Below are positions 30,601 through 40,141 of a DNA stretch of 64,000 nucleotides, piece after piece; positions within the stretch are counted from its first letter, which is position 1; every line of letters begins with the position of its first letter. A program made the translations under genes and the position numbers. The notes under the pieces are model-generated. The model had not been told where the DNA came from. It did not search any database and was given only the letters and a program-made list of their open reading frames with translations. This DNA comes from Morinoia aosen (lineage: Eukaryota > Arthropoda > Malacostraca > Amphipoda > Talitridae): NCBI GenBank assembly GCA_030386875.1, contig CM059579.1, positions 89,594,253 to 89,658,252 of the forward strand. Reading direction: 5' to 3'.

Positions 30601-31222
30601 ATAATGGGATAAAAATAAAAGATTAATGATGCTTGGTACATAAACAAGTTTGTTTCAAGTAATGAACAGGATGAACTGGTCGTGTTTATCTTTTATGTAT
30701 CTGAGGAATGCTATTTTGTTGCAGTTTTGAGATCGTTTGCATAACACTTCTATTTGGACATCAATACAGACTGTTGAAGCATGGAAGTAAAACCTAGTTC
30801 ATATTGAGTTGAGCGTCTATCACGTTCGCTGTTTTTTTCTGCTGCTCATTCTCGTGTGACTAATTCGATTGAATCGCACTGGAATTTTATTAGAGAAAAA
30901 CTATATAATAAAAAAGGGTTTCCGGTGTTAAGGATTAAGTAAGAATGTTTTTATTCTTATTTACAAAGGGTACTATCAGCGTTGAGTCAGTGGTCAAAGC
31001 TCTCCTTGGACTTAGTCCCTGAGACTACGTTGGCAGCGTTGTGAGCTTATGTGCGCTCGTTCTTAATCAAGACGCTGAATAGAAATACGAATTAAGCATT
31101 ACAAAACTTTTTATTCGTGTCTCCTTTTAATATAGTAGCGATCGTGTTGGTTCAATGGACTTAGACTAAAGTACTTGTGCCTCTCTGTGTTTATCTGGCA
31201 ACGTTTATCTCTGTGTTTATCT

Positions 31223-32044
31223 GGCAAGTCTGGCAACGCTGTAGGGTGCTCCGCTGTCTCGGGTGAGGTGGTGAGAGCTGGAAGACTTCTCCCGGAGACC
31301 TCTGTGTTCACTGCTGAACTGTATGGTGTCGTGCAGGCTCTGCAACTCATAGAGGAACATCCAAATTACCACTTCACTATTTTCACGGACTCGAAGAGCA
31401 TCATAGATGCTATTCAAAGCTATGCAAGCAGCCACCCCGTTATTGGTAAGATTTACGACGTGTTGATGCGACTTGTACGCATCTCAAAACAGGTCAGGTT
31501 TTGTTGGGTGCCTGGGCACGTGGGTGTCTCGGGAAATGAGAGAACGGACACCGAAGCAAAATTAGCGGCCGCCGCTGAAGGAGACACTTTGAATGCATCT
31601 GTGTCCTGCCGTGACTACTACCCTATAATTAAGGCAGCAGTAAGAGAATTATGGCAACAGCGGTGGGCTGCCGAGAATAACAATAAGCTCTGGAAGATTA
31701 AAAACACAGTGCGTGAATGGACCTCGTCCAGCTGTCGTAGTCGCCGGATGGAGGTGGCTTTGTGCCGTCTGCGGATTGGTCATACGAGACTTACGCACAT
31801 CTACCTCATGGAGCGGCTCCCCCAACCGCTCTGTGAGCGATGCAGGGCTCCTTTGACCGTTGAACACTTCCTTGTCGTGTGCCCGTTGCATGCAGGTGTC
31901 CGGCGCGCGTGCTTCCCACGTTTGCGCGGAAATGATCCGGATGCAATGATGCGCAGCATTCTGGCGGAACCTGAGCGTGCCCCTTTCCACACTGATGCAC
32001 TGAGAGCATTTATTGAATCGTGCAATATACTTTCAAAAATTTAA
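31223..32044 (+). CDS. LINE ORF2 C terminus: RNase H domain and CCHC motif (truncated)
   Basis: Visible RNase H motifs are ETSVFTAELYGVVQAL (catalytic Glu), FTDSKSIIDAI (catalytic Asp) and WVPGHVGVSGNERTDTEAKL (His and last Asp). The FTDGS strand with the first catalytic Asp is cut off by the 5' truncation. A knuckle CERCRAPLTVEHFLVVC and a C-terminal helix follow, ending FIESCNILSKI. No stop or frameshift lies inside, so the copy is fairly young but dead because it lacks the endonuclease and reverse transcriptase. Confidence 0.88.
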   Translation, partial: GKSGNAVGCSAVSGEVVRAGRLLPETSVFTAELYGVVQALQLIEEHPNYHFTIFTDSKSIIDAIQSYASSHPVIGKIYDVLMRLVRISKQVRFCWVPGHVGVSGNERTDTEAKLAAAAEGDTLNASVSCRDYYPIIKAAVRELWQQRWAAENNNKLWKIKNTVREWTSSSCRSRRMEVALCRLRIGHTRLTHIYLMERLPQPLCERCRAPLTVEHFLVVCPLHAGVRRACFPRLRGNDPDAMMRSILAEPERAPFHTDALRAFIESCNILSKI

Positions 32045-32097
32045 TTTTGTGATGAAAAATAAATTTCAAGCTTTGCTATCTTAATGATAAACTGTAA

Positions 32098-32204
32098 TAC
32101 GGCCGAGCGCGGCTACGTGATGCCCAACGGGGGTTTCAGCGTGGGTACGGCGCTCGGCCGTAGAATGGGTGGGCAGCTGAAACCCCCTGGGGCTCGGCTG
32201 CCCA
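32098..32204 (+). ncRNA. Structured element in LINE 3' UTR (two hairpins plus kissing complement)
   Basis: Hairpin 1 has perfect 13-bp arms (TACGGCCGAGCGC at 32098-32110 with 32150-32162). Hairpin 2 has TGGGCAGC (32170-32177) with GCTGCCCA (32197-32204). GGGGGTTTCAGC (32129-32140) in the loop of hairpin 1 is an exact complement of GCTGAAACCCCC (32176-32187) in hairpin 2. The same pieces are kept in the copy at 36786-36892. It probably serves reverse-transcriptase recognition of the RNA. Confidence 0.6.
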
Positions 32205-32796
32205 ATGAATGCATATGTAACCTAATTTTTTTTTTTTTACGTGTTTCGGAATAATTCCGGGGACTTAATACTTGCTTTTATGACTGAACTAGTGGACCAG
32301 TTGTGTTTGAAGCAACTGAATTGAATTTGAGCTTGTCATGACTGACTTTTTGTTGTGTTTGTGGCTGCTATGTCTAACCTGTTTGCGTATTCTTGAATTT
32401 GTTGCATGGTGCTCTGTGATGGTGATTGATGGTTATTTTGTACCACAGCGGTGATGTGACCTATAGGCCAATAATTGTGACGCGAGACCTTCGGCGCGAT
32501 ATAGTAGGACCTACTGAAGCGCTAGCAAATTCATGGTACTACTACTACTACTACTACTACTGTGTTTATATTTTTTTCTCTTAGCTGTGTGAGATGGGCC
32601 CTGTAGGTGCTCGATTCTCGTTAAACCTGGCAAGTCTGCGGTCCTGGAATACAATTGGTATGAGGGTCTCCCAATTGTTAACGAACCTCATTTTTTTCGA
32701 TAAGCAATCACTTTTTTTCTAGAATTTGCTAAGTTATTGCGCATGTATAGAGAAGGGATTTTGAAGGTTGCACAACTATCACTTTGTTTTTTCTAG

Positions 32797-33312
32797 GACC
32801 GGGTTTGGTCTGCCGGCGATGCTTTGAAACCAGGGAAAACCGGCATTTCTGCGGACGTGGGTTGTGCAGAACCTTTGCACCACGACAACGCTACGAGTAA
32901 CCTGGCTGACACCACGTCTTTTAGCACGGCCACCGATGTATTTTATCTTTCTGTACGTTCCGTCAGTGTACAAGACTCGGGAGAGACGGTGAACGCTGTT
33001 AACAGTACTGCTGCTTTAGAAGAGCCGTCACTCCGTCGTGAAATTTTACCTACCAATGACAGTAGACCTGCTTCTGTGATACCTTCAGTGAATGGCGCTC
33101 CGACTGCGCCTTCTGAATGCACCTCGTCGTCGCTGCAGCTCTTGTTGCCGGATGTTGAGCCTCAAGCCGCTACCGCAGAAATTTATTCTAAACCTAACGT
33201 TAAGAATAGGAAATCTAGTGGAAATCCAGTCTATAAGTTTTTGAGGAAGGCAAAAAAAGTGTCAAAGTTACTTCATGAATTGCTTGTGCCAGGCTGTGAT
33301 ATTAATTTTTGA
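32797..33312 (+). CDS. Putative terminal coding exon, possibly MyD88 C terminus
   Basis: The acceptor TTTTTTCTAG opens a frame of 171 codons to TGA. It starts DRVWSAGDALKPGKTG, has a Ser/Thr/Glu-rich middle and ends with a basic segment NPVYKFLRKAKKVSKLLHEL. Codon content and the clean acceptor look real. DRVW would fit directly after the FW of a TIR box 3, so a MyD88 C-terminal extension is possible. This is inference only, since the linking exon was not found. The polyadenylation signal at 33464 would serve it. Confidence 0.4.
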   Translation, partial: DRVWSAGDALKPGKTGISADVGCAEPLHHDNATSNLADTTSFSTATDVFYLSVRSVSVQDSGETVNAVNSTAALEEPSLRREILPTNDSRPASVIPSVNGAPTAPSECTSSSLQLLLPDVEPQAATAEIYSKPNVKNRKSSGNPVYKFLRKAKKVSKLLHELLVPGCDINF

Positions 33313-33444
33313 ATTTTTGAACACTGAGATGCTGGTTGAAAAGTTTTTTGCCGTCCATTGTTTTATTCGTTTTTTCTTTTATAATTCTTGTGGTTTGGTC
33401 AGTTACCATTTAAATTTGAAGAAGTCATTAATACAACTGACAAA

Positions 33445-33484
33445 ATGTTACCAGTAACATTCGAATAAATGTTACTGGTAACAT
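33445..33484. terminator. Perfect hairpin enclosing an AATAAA signal
   Basis: The arms ATGTTACCAGTAACATT (33445-33461) and its exact complement (33468-33484) enclose a 6-nt loop CGAATA. AATAAA spans loop and arm (33464-33469), about 150 bp after the stop of the preceding ORF. Confidence 0.6.
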
Positions 33485-34879
33485 TATACTGGTAACAACG
33501 AGTAAAATGCCCCATTTTCTGCCTCCAAGAATTTGTTTTTAGGCACCAGAGAATTTCAATGCAGCTATTCATATGCCAATCTAAAAATTCTTCATGTATT
33601 TAGAACTGGTTTGGCTCTTTGCAAAACATTTGCTGTGCTTTTCTATGACCGAAGTTATGGTTAACTGAGTTCATTATTTTTTTATCGTAGTTCCCACTGT
33701 ATGCTCATAAATTGAATTTGGGAGTCAAGGACACGGCCGCATTTCCGCAACACGAATTTTTGTTTGGCTTTTTTCACTTCGACGTGTTCATCGAGAATTA
33801 TTATCTTAATGTAAGATACATGACTCACTTTTGTTATAGTATTACTATAAATTAGAAGACATTTTATATAAACGTGAGACTATATTGAAGTGTACTTGTA
33901 AGCTAATATATCCGAGTGATGTCTGAGAAATTTTATATACTAGTTTGATCGTATTTCTGATCTTGTGTCTTAAATAGAGCAGCCCTAGTCAAGAGAAACT
34001 GTCGTGGGCTTGGCATTGTTATTAGGCGCATTGTCTCGTTCTGTTTTTATTTTCCGCGTACGAGTGTGATAAAATCGCTCTATCAACTTCAAACCATTTT
34101 ACACTCGCTTCGACTACTTCTATTTTCTTCCATTTTTTATTACATATTACCTTGTTCTTTTCGGTCTCTTTGTTATTTTGAACGTCGTGCTCTTTTCGCT
34201 ATAAGTTGAATGAATACACTCAATTTTATTAGCAAGTTCTTTGTGTGCAATTTCGTACGTTTTTTCTGAGCAATTCTTGCCAATCTTTTGCCTTCATCTT
34301 AAGAACTCTTCGTGCGAGGTCACTCATCTAAGCAAAATATGAATATTCTAAGTAAATTTATTCTATGTTGTTAATATATACTTCCAAATAATTTTTTCTT
34401 ACCTCGGTGGGTGTAATTTTTGAAAGCGCATTTGTGTGAAAATATGTGTACGATTGCAAAACGTGTGATTGTTCTTGTAATATCTCGTGTCATTTTATTT
34501 GGTAAGATCGTGCTGTATTTTATTTCAGATGCTACACCGCCTTGCTTTTTCTAGGCAATTTTGTTGACAACGTGCTTATGTTTCTATTTTCCATTCTGTT
34601 GCTCTTCTTTCCTTGGGCGGTAAAACTCGAGTGTGTAGCTCTCAGCTTCTTGCATGCTTTATTTCCTAGCCACAGTTGGGGCCCTATCATAGCAGCTATG
34701 TTGTAGCGCATCAAGTGAGCTAATCGTCGAACTTGCAGGCAAGTCCCTTTGATTACCTCATGATCTTCAGTTAGGACATCTTTTGCCAATCAATATCGTG
34801 ATATTTCATTGTCTTATGTGGCTCGGCGTGATCTAATGGTAAAAATTGCAGGCAAGTCCCTTTGATTGTACAATGACCC
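33485..34879. other. Spacer, no gene seen
   Basis: AT-rich. The motif GCAGGCAAGTCCCTTTGATT occurs twice (34735 and 34850), bracketing about 115 bp. Confidence 0.3.
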
Positions 34880-35236
34880 CCCTCATGGGGATACAACTGT
34901 TGTATATATGGGAATTAGCGCTCCCAGGGATATTATGTGAGGTCCTGAGCTAAAAGTTAGGAAGCCTTCTTTTTGTTGAAATAAAATAGGTATTTTGTTT
35001 TGTTACGGACCATCTTTTTTCGGTTTACTGCTGTCCTGTTTTTCAGCACCTACTACTTTCTTCTTCAACTTTTATCTTGTTTCATGCGCTTATTTCTCAA
35101 CTTACTGTTTTTATGCCCCTTCTGCATAGATTCCTCATTCTCTTATCTTAATAATAAATGGTACGTTCCTCCCTCTCTTCGATACGTTTTTTTTGTAGCG
35201 GTTAGGGAGGTTTAAACTAACTTAAAATCTCAATCC
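34880..35236 (+). mobile_element. SINE-like retroposon, imperfect TSD
   Basis: A full copy flanked by TGTACAATGACCC (34867-34879) and TGTAAAATGATCC (35237-35249), eleven of thirteen bases equal. Confidence 0.82.
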
Positions 35237-35279
35237 TGTAAAATGATCCCGAACTGGAAACCCATGTTGTCAACCAATG

Positions 35280-35503
35280 TTAACACTTTGACCGCAACAT
35301 GCGTCACCGGTGGCATCGGAGAGAATTTTAATAATGCTGCTGATCGACCAGTAGCCCCAGATCTTTCATAAATATTTAATTAAAGCTAAATGAAGGCATG
35401 ATCCAGTTGATGTTTGCTATTTTCAAAATTGCTTACTACAACTGACTTTTAAATTGAATTGAATATTGAGCTTTGGTTTAATCAATAACGGTCAAAGTGT
35501 TCA
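35280..35503 (+). mobile_element. TTAA-type MITE, best-preserved copy
   Basis: Starts TTAACACTTTGACCG and ends CGGTCAAAGTGTTCA, a 13-bp perfect terminal inverted repeat (AACACTTTGACCG). The length is about 224 bp with no ORF. Two further copies are in this window. Confidence 0.72.
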
Positions 35504-36175
35504 GGTACTTCATTGTCTAGTGGGGTTCAGCTATCGAGGATGCCAGTTCTCAATAGAATGGTGAGGACCACGGTGAGCGTTCGGACTCCACCTACTTGAA
35601 AGCTTTCGAGGCGTGGGCGGGAGACAAACAATTGTGTGAGGCCGGCGCGTAGCCCTGAGTTTGTGATGGTTTTGTGTTGTAGACAGTTCAAAGCTACAGT
35701 TTAAATAGCTTTTATGGGAGAATGTGGCTGCTTAAGTTAAAATTTAACCAAATTCATAATCATAAATGCAAAATTTACGGAAGGGAAACTCGGCTGTTTG
35801 TAACGTATATTAAAACTTATGATTATGAGATTGAGTAAAACACATCTGCATTCACGTAAGTCTCTGGCTACGCCGTGAGCACGATAGGACTCTCTGGGGC
35901 GAGTGTGTGGCGTACATTCTTCCTGGAACTGGTAGGTGGCTGTGGTTGAATTTTTGTATTTGTTTATTTAACGTAGTCAAAAATAACCAACGCTTTTGTG
36001 AGATTTCGCCTCTACTGTGCGTGCATGAATAGGACACTACCAATGACGATATTTGAGCTTGAGTGCCGTGCTTAGTTGGTGTAGACGAGTAGGAATCTCT
36101 GCTAACCGGGTTCTAACTGCTTTCCCTCTTAAAACGTGCGCTTCGTTACTTGCCTTTTCTTCATAGGATGTTGAA
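35504..36175. other. Spacer, no gene seen
   Basis: Nothing recognised; short ORFs only. Confidence 0.3.
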
Positions 36176-36537
36176 CCCCTCAGGGGGATACAATTATTGT
36201 ATCTATGGGAACTAGCGCTCCCAGGGGGACAATGTGAGGGCCTGAGCTGAGAGTTAGGTAGGCCTTCTTTTTGTTGAAATAAAATGTTTTTGTTATGTTA
36301 AGGACCACCTTTTTTCGGTTCACTGCTGTCCTGTTTTTCAGCACCTACTACTGTCTTCTTCAACTTTGGTCTTGTTTCATAATCTTCTTTCACAACTAAC
36401 TGTTTCTATGCCTTTCTGCGTAGATTCCGCGTTTCCTTAACTCCATACTAAATGGTGCCTTCCTCCTTCCTCTCTTTGGATCGCAATTGTTGCTGGGTAG
36501 GGAGGCTAAAACTAACGACTAATCTAATCTAATCTAA
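36176..36537 (+). mobile_element. SINE-like retroposon, reference copy with 15-bp TSD
   Basis: The best example in the window. The target-site duplication TCATAGGATGTTGAA is at 36161-36175 and 36538-36552. The 5' head CCCCTCAGGGGG is followed by hairpin ATACAATTATTGTAT and hairpin TGGGA...TCCCA. The body is pyrimidine-rich (CTGTCCTGTTTTTCAGCACC, TTCTTCAACTTTG) and the tail is (TAATC)n. No ORF and no convincing tRNA-type A/B boxes, so it could also be the 3' end of an unseen autonomous LINE. About 15 copies are present. Confidence 0.88.
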
Positions 36538-36661
36538 TCATAGGATGTTGAAGGGCAAAGTTACTTTGAATGTTAACTTACGTGCTCAAAACAATTGCCA
36601 AATGGAGGAAGATAGTTTTTGAAGTTGAGAAGCTATAAACTGATAATATGACTGATCAGCA

Positions 36662-37246
36662 TGACTGCCCCTTTCCACACTGATGCACTGAGAGCGTTTA
36701 TTGAATCGTGCAATATACTTTAAAAAATTTGATTTTGTGATGAAAAATAAATTCCAAGCTTTGTTATCTTAATGATAAACTGTAATACGGCCGAGCGCGC
36801 CTACGTGATGCCCAACGGGGGTTTCAGCGTGGGTACGGCGCTCGGCCGTAAAATGGGTGGGCAGCTGAAACCCCCTGGGGCTCGGCTGCCCAATGAATGC
36901 ATATGTAACCTGACTTTCTGTTTTTTACGTGTTTCGGAATAATTCCGGGGACTTAATACTTGCTTTTATGACTGAACTGGTGGAGCAGTTGTGCTCGAAG
37001 CAACTGAATTTAATTTGAGCTTGTCATGACTGACTTTTTGTTGTGTTTGTGGCTGCAATGTCTAACCTGTTTGCGTATTCTTGAATTTGTTGCATGGAGT
37101 TCTGTGATGGTGATTGATGGTTTTTTTGTACCACAGCGGTGATGTGACCGATAGGCCGATAATTGTGACGCGAGACCTTCGGCGCGATATAGTAGGACCT
37201 ACTGAAGCGCTAGCAAATTCATGGTACTACTACTACTACTACTACT
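36662..37246 (+). mobile_element. Second 3'-end copy of the LINE at 31221, with TSD
   Basis: Near identical to 31980-32559: the last 20 codons of ORF2, both 3' UTR hairpins and a (TAC)n tail. The direct repeat ACTGATCAGCA at 36651-36661 and 37247-37257 is its target-site duplication. Four untemplated bases lie at the 5' junction. Confidence 0.9.
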
Positions 37247-37257
37247 ACTGATCAGCA

Positions 37258-37985
37258 AAGTATTGGAGCTTACCGAATAATCTTTGTGAGTATTGCGCAT
37301 ATGAGGTGGAATTTTCATGGTACTCGACCTTCATTAGCAACGCTAAAAGTAGTTGGCAGCGAGTCCAGATTTGTGCTAATGTTTGGTTACTCAAACTCCC
37401 GTGTTGCCACTTTTTCTAAAATGTTGAAATTTAAATTAGTATATTATTTTATGTTTTCTTGCTGGTGGTTGAAATTGTGTTTTACTTCTGTTTGAGCGTT
37501 CGATTTCTTCTGAACAAGTTGTTGTAATCGCACAAAGCTCGGGTTGTGGTAATAATTAACATATTTCTGAAAGCAATAGTGGCATTCCACATCTGAGTGT
37601 GGTGTGGGGGTGTTTGGTGTTATTGCATCAAAACTATTCTATTTTGATATTTTTATCGCATTTCCTGATCGTGATTAACGAAAAGACACTAGTGTGGCAC
37701 AATGGTATTTAATTGTAAGACGTGCGCGTACAGTTGCTGAGCATGCACAATTCAATGCTTATCAATGATGATGATTAATGTGTTAGGTTCAAATCGGTAA
37801 ATGAAGTTTTCTATGATTGATCAATTGTAATGTTTCGTTTCTGAACATCTGAAAACATAGTATTTTAAACTTCACTTGAATTAATTGTATTACTCCCGTA
37901 TTGTGTAATTCACAGTTAGTTTATTTTCTGTGACTCATTGTAGCTAAGCGGATGATATACGCCAGCTTGCGTGTTGACCTGTCGA
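37258..37985. other. Spacer, no gene seen
   Basis: No recognised features. Confidence 0.3.
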
Positions 37986-39117
37986 AAGCATTCATGCATT
38001 GAATGTGCGCATTCAATGCATTTAGTGCATTCATTGCATTTAGTGCATTCAATGCATTTAGTGCATTCAATGCATTTGGTGCGTGCATTCAATGCATTTG
38101 GTGCGGGCATTCAATGCATTTGGTGCGTGCATTCAATGCATTTGGCGCGTGCATTCAATGCATTTGGCGCGTGCATTCAATGCATTTGGCGCGTGCATTC
38201 AATGCATTTGGTGCGTGCATTCAATGCATTTGGCGCGTGCATTCAATGCATTTGGCGCGTGCATTCAATGCATTTGGCGCGTTCATTCAATGCATTTGGC
38301 GCGTGCATTCAATGCATTTGGCGCGTGCATTCAATGCATTTGGCGCGTGCATTCAATGCATTTGGCGCGTGCATTCAATGCATTTGGCGCGTGCATTCAA
38401 TGCATTTGGCGCGTGCATTCAATGCATTTGGCGCGTGCATTCAATGCATTTGGCGCGTGCATTCAATGCATTTGGCGCGTGCATTCAATGCATTTGGCGC
38501 GTGCATTCAATGCATTTGGCGCGTGCATTCAATGCATTTGGCGCGTGCATTCAATGCATTTGGCGCGTGCATTCAATGCATTTGGCGCGTGCATTCAATG
38601 CATTTGGCGTGTGCATTCAATGCATTTGGCGCGTGCATTCAATGCATTTGGCGCGTGCATTCAGTGCATTTGGCGCGTGCATTCAGTGCATTTGGCGCGT
38701 GCATTCAGTGCATTTGGCGCGTGCATTCACTGCATTTGGCGCGTGCATTCAGTGCATTTGGCGCGTGCATTCAGTGCATTTGGCGCGTGCATTCAGTGCA
38801 TTTGGCGCGTGCATTCAGTGCATTTGGCGCGTGCATTCAGTGCATTTGGCGCGTGCATTCAGTGCATTTGGCGCGTGCATTCAGTGCATTTGGCGCGTGC
38901 ATTCAGTGCATTTGGCGCGTGCATTCAGTGCATTTAGCGCGTGCATTCAGTGCATTTAGCGCGTGCATTCAGTGCATTTAGCAGGTGCATTCAATGCATT
39001 TAGCGCGTGCATTCAATGCATTTAGCGCGTGCATACAATGCATTTAGCGCGTGCATTCAATGCATTTAGCGCGTGCATACAATGCATTTAGCGCGTGCAT
39101 TCAATGCATTTAGCGCG
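37986..39117. repeat. 22-bp satellite, about 50 units
   Basis: The unit core is GCATTCAATGCATTTGG followed by a CGCGT spacer; each unit holds the palindrome AATGCATT. Variants occur in blocks: AG-TGCAT spacers at the left edge, GGCGCGT in the main part, CAGTGCAT from about 38660, AGCGCGT from about 38930. Three forward frames stay open for 284-336 codons because 22 is not a multiple of 3 and the unit has no forward stop. These are not taken as genes. Confidence 0.95.
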
Positions 39118-39445
39118 TGCATCCAGCGCGTGCATCCAGCGCGTGCATCCAGCGCGTGCATCCAGCGCGTGCATCCAGCGCGTGCATCCAGTGCGTGCAT
39201 CCAGCGCGTGCATCCAGTGCGTGCATCCAGTGCGTGCAGTCAATGCGTGCATCCAGTGCGTGCATCCATCCAGTGCGTGCATCCATCCAGTGCGTGCATC
39301 CATCCAGTGCGTGCATCCATCCAGTGCGTGCATCCATCCAGTGCGTGCATCCATCCAGTGCGTGCATCCATCCAGTGCGTGCATCCATCCAGTGCGTGCA
39401 TCCATCCAGCGCGTGCATCCAGTGCGGTGCAGTCAATGCGTGCAT
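39118..39445. repeat. 13-bp then 17-bp derivative repeats
   Basis: The 22-bp array passes into GCATCCAGCGCGT (13 bp, about 9 units) and then GCATCCATCCAGTGCGT (17 bp, about 9 units). Each new unit is a shortened or extended form of the previous one. The ORFs of 105-153 codons are artefacts. Confidence 0.9.
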
Positions 39446-39810
39446 ATAGTGCAGTCTATACGTTAAAGGGAATATCTGTTAAACATTTTGCAATCGTGAA
39501 GTTGACAATCGTGGGACCTTGTCGCATTACTTGATTTATTGTAATTGGTCCTTTAGATATTTGTCAGTAAAATGTTGCATTTTTCGTTCATTTTATTTAT
39601 TGCACTGAGACATATATAAAATATTTACATCATTTTTATAAACTTGTTTTATAATCTTAACGAGTTACATCGTAGCTAATGCATTCCGTTGAATGATTGA
39701 TCATATTAAAAATGAACAGGGTATGTACAACATGAATGTATATATCTTCCAAGATAACTAATTACATCCGAGTTATAAAACGCGCGCGTATATCATTTAG
39801 TAAAGCCCGA

Positions 39811-40131
39811 TTATTATTATTATATAAGAAAGTTTTAGCCTCCCTTAACCACGACAAAGATGTTCCAAGAGAGGAAAGAGGAAGGCACCATTTAGTATGG
39901 AGTTGAGGGAACGCCGAATCTATGCACAAGGTGCACAGAAACAGTAAGCTAGGAAAGAAGTTCATGAAACAAGAAAAAGTTGAAGAAGAAAGTAGTAGGT
40001 GCTGAAAAACAGGACAGCAGTGAACCGAAAAAAGATGGTCCGTAACAAAACAAAAACCTATTTTATTACAACAAAAAGGAAGCCTGCCTAACCTTTAGCT
40101 CAGGCCCTCACATAGTCCCCCTGGGAGCGCC
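39811..40131 (-). mobile_element. SINE-like retroposon, minus strand, head missing
   Basis: A reverse-complement copy with its tail as (TTA)n at 39811-39825. It lacks the first about 35 bp (ends in GGGAGCGCCAATAG) and abuts the LINE ORF1 fragment. Confidence 0.85.
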
Positions 40132-40141
40132 AATAGTAAAA

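Larger units (their letters stand above)
31221..32559 (+). mobile_element. 5'-truncated non-LTR retrotransposon (I/Nimb-like) with TSD
   Basis: Consists of the end of ORF2 (RNase H plus zinc knuckle), a structured 3' UTR of about 515 bp and a (TAC)n tail. The direct repeat CTGTGTTTAT at 31211-31220 and 32560-32569 marks the target-site duplication. The tail microsatellite instead of poly(A) is typical of the I group. A second, shorter copy of the same 3' end is at 36662-37246. Confidence 0.85.

Noticed and set aside
32098..32204. Hammerhead, HDV-like or twister ribozyme in the LINE 3' UTR
   Set aside because: The conserved core motifs of these ribozymes (for example CUGAUGA with GAAA) were not found on either strand.
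36176..36537. tRNA-derived SINE
   Set aside because: GGTTCACTGCT loosely resembles a B box, but no A box at the right distance and no tRNA-like head.
37971..38981. Three overlapping ORFs of 284-336 codons
   Set aside because: Frames of a stop-free 22-bp repeat; identical composition in all three frames shows no selection for one.
37986..39117. Possible CRISPR-like array (regular 22-bp repeats)
   Set aside because: No unique spacers between repeats, eukaryotic context; it is a plain satellite.
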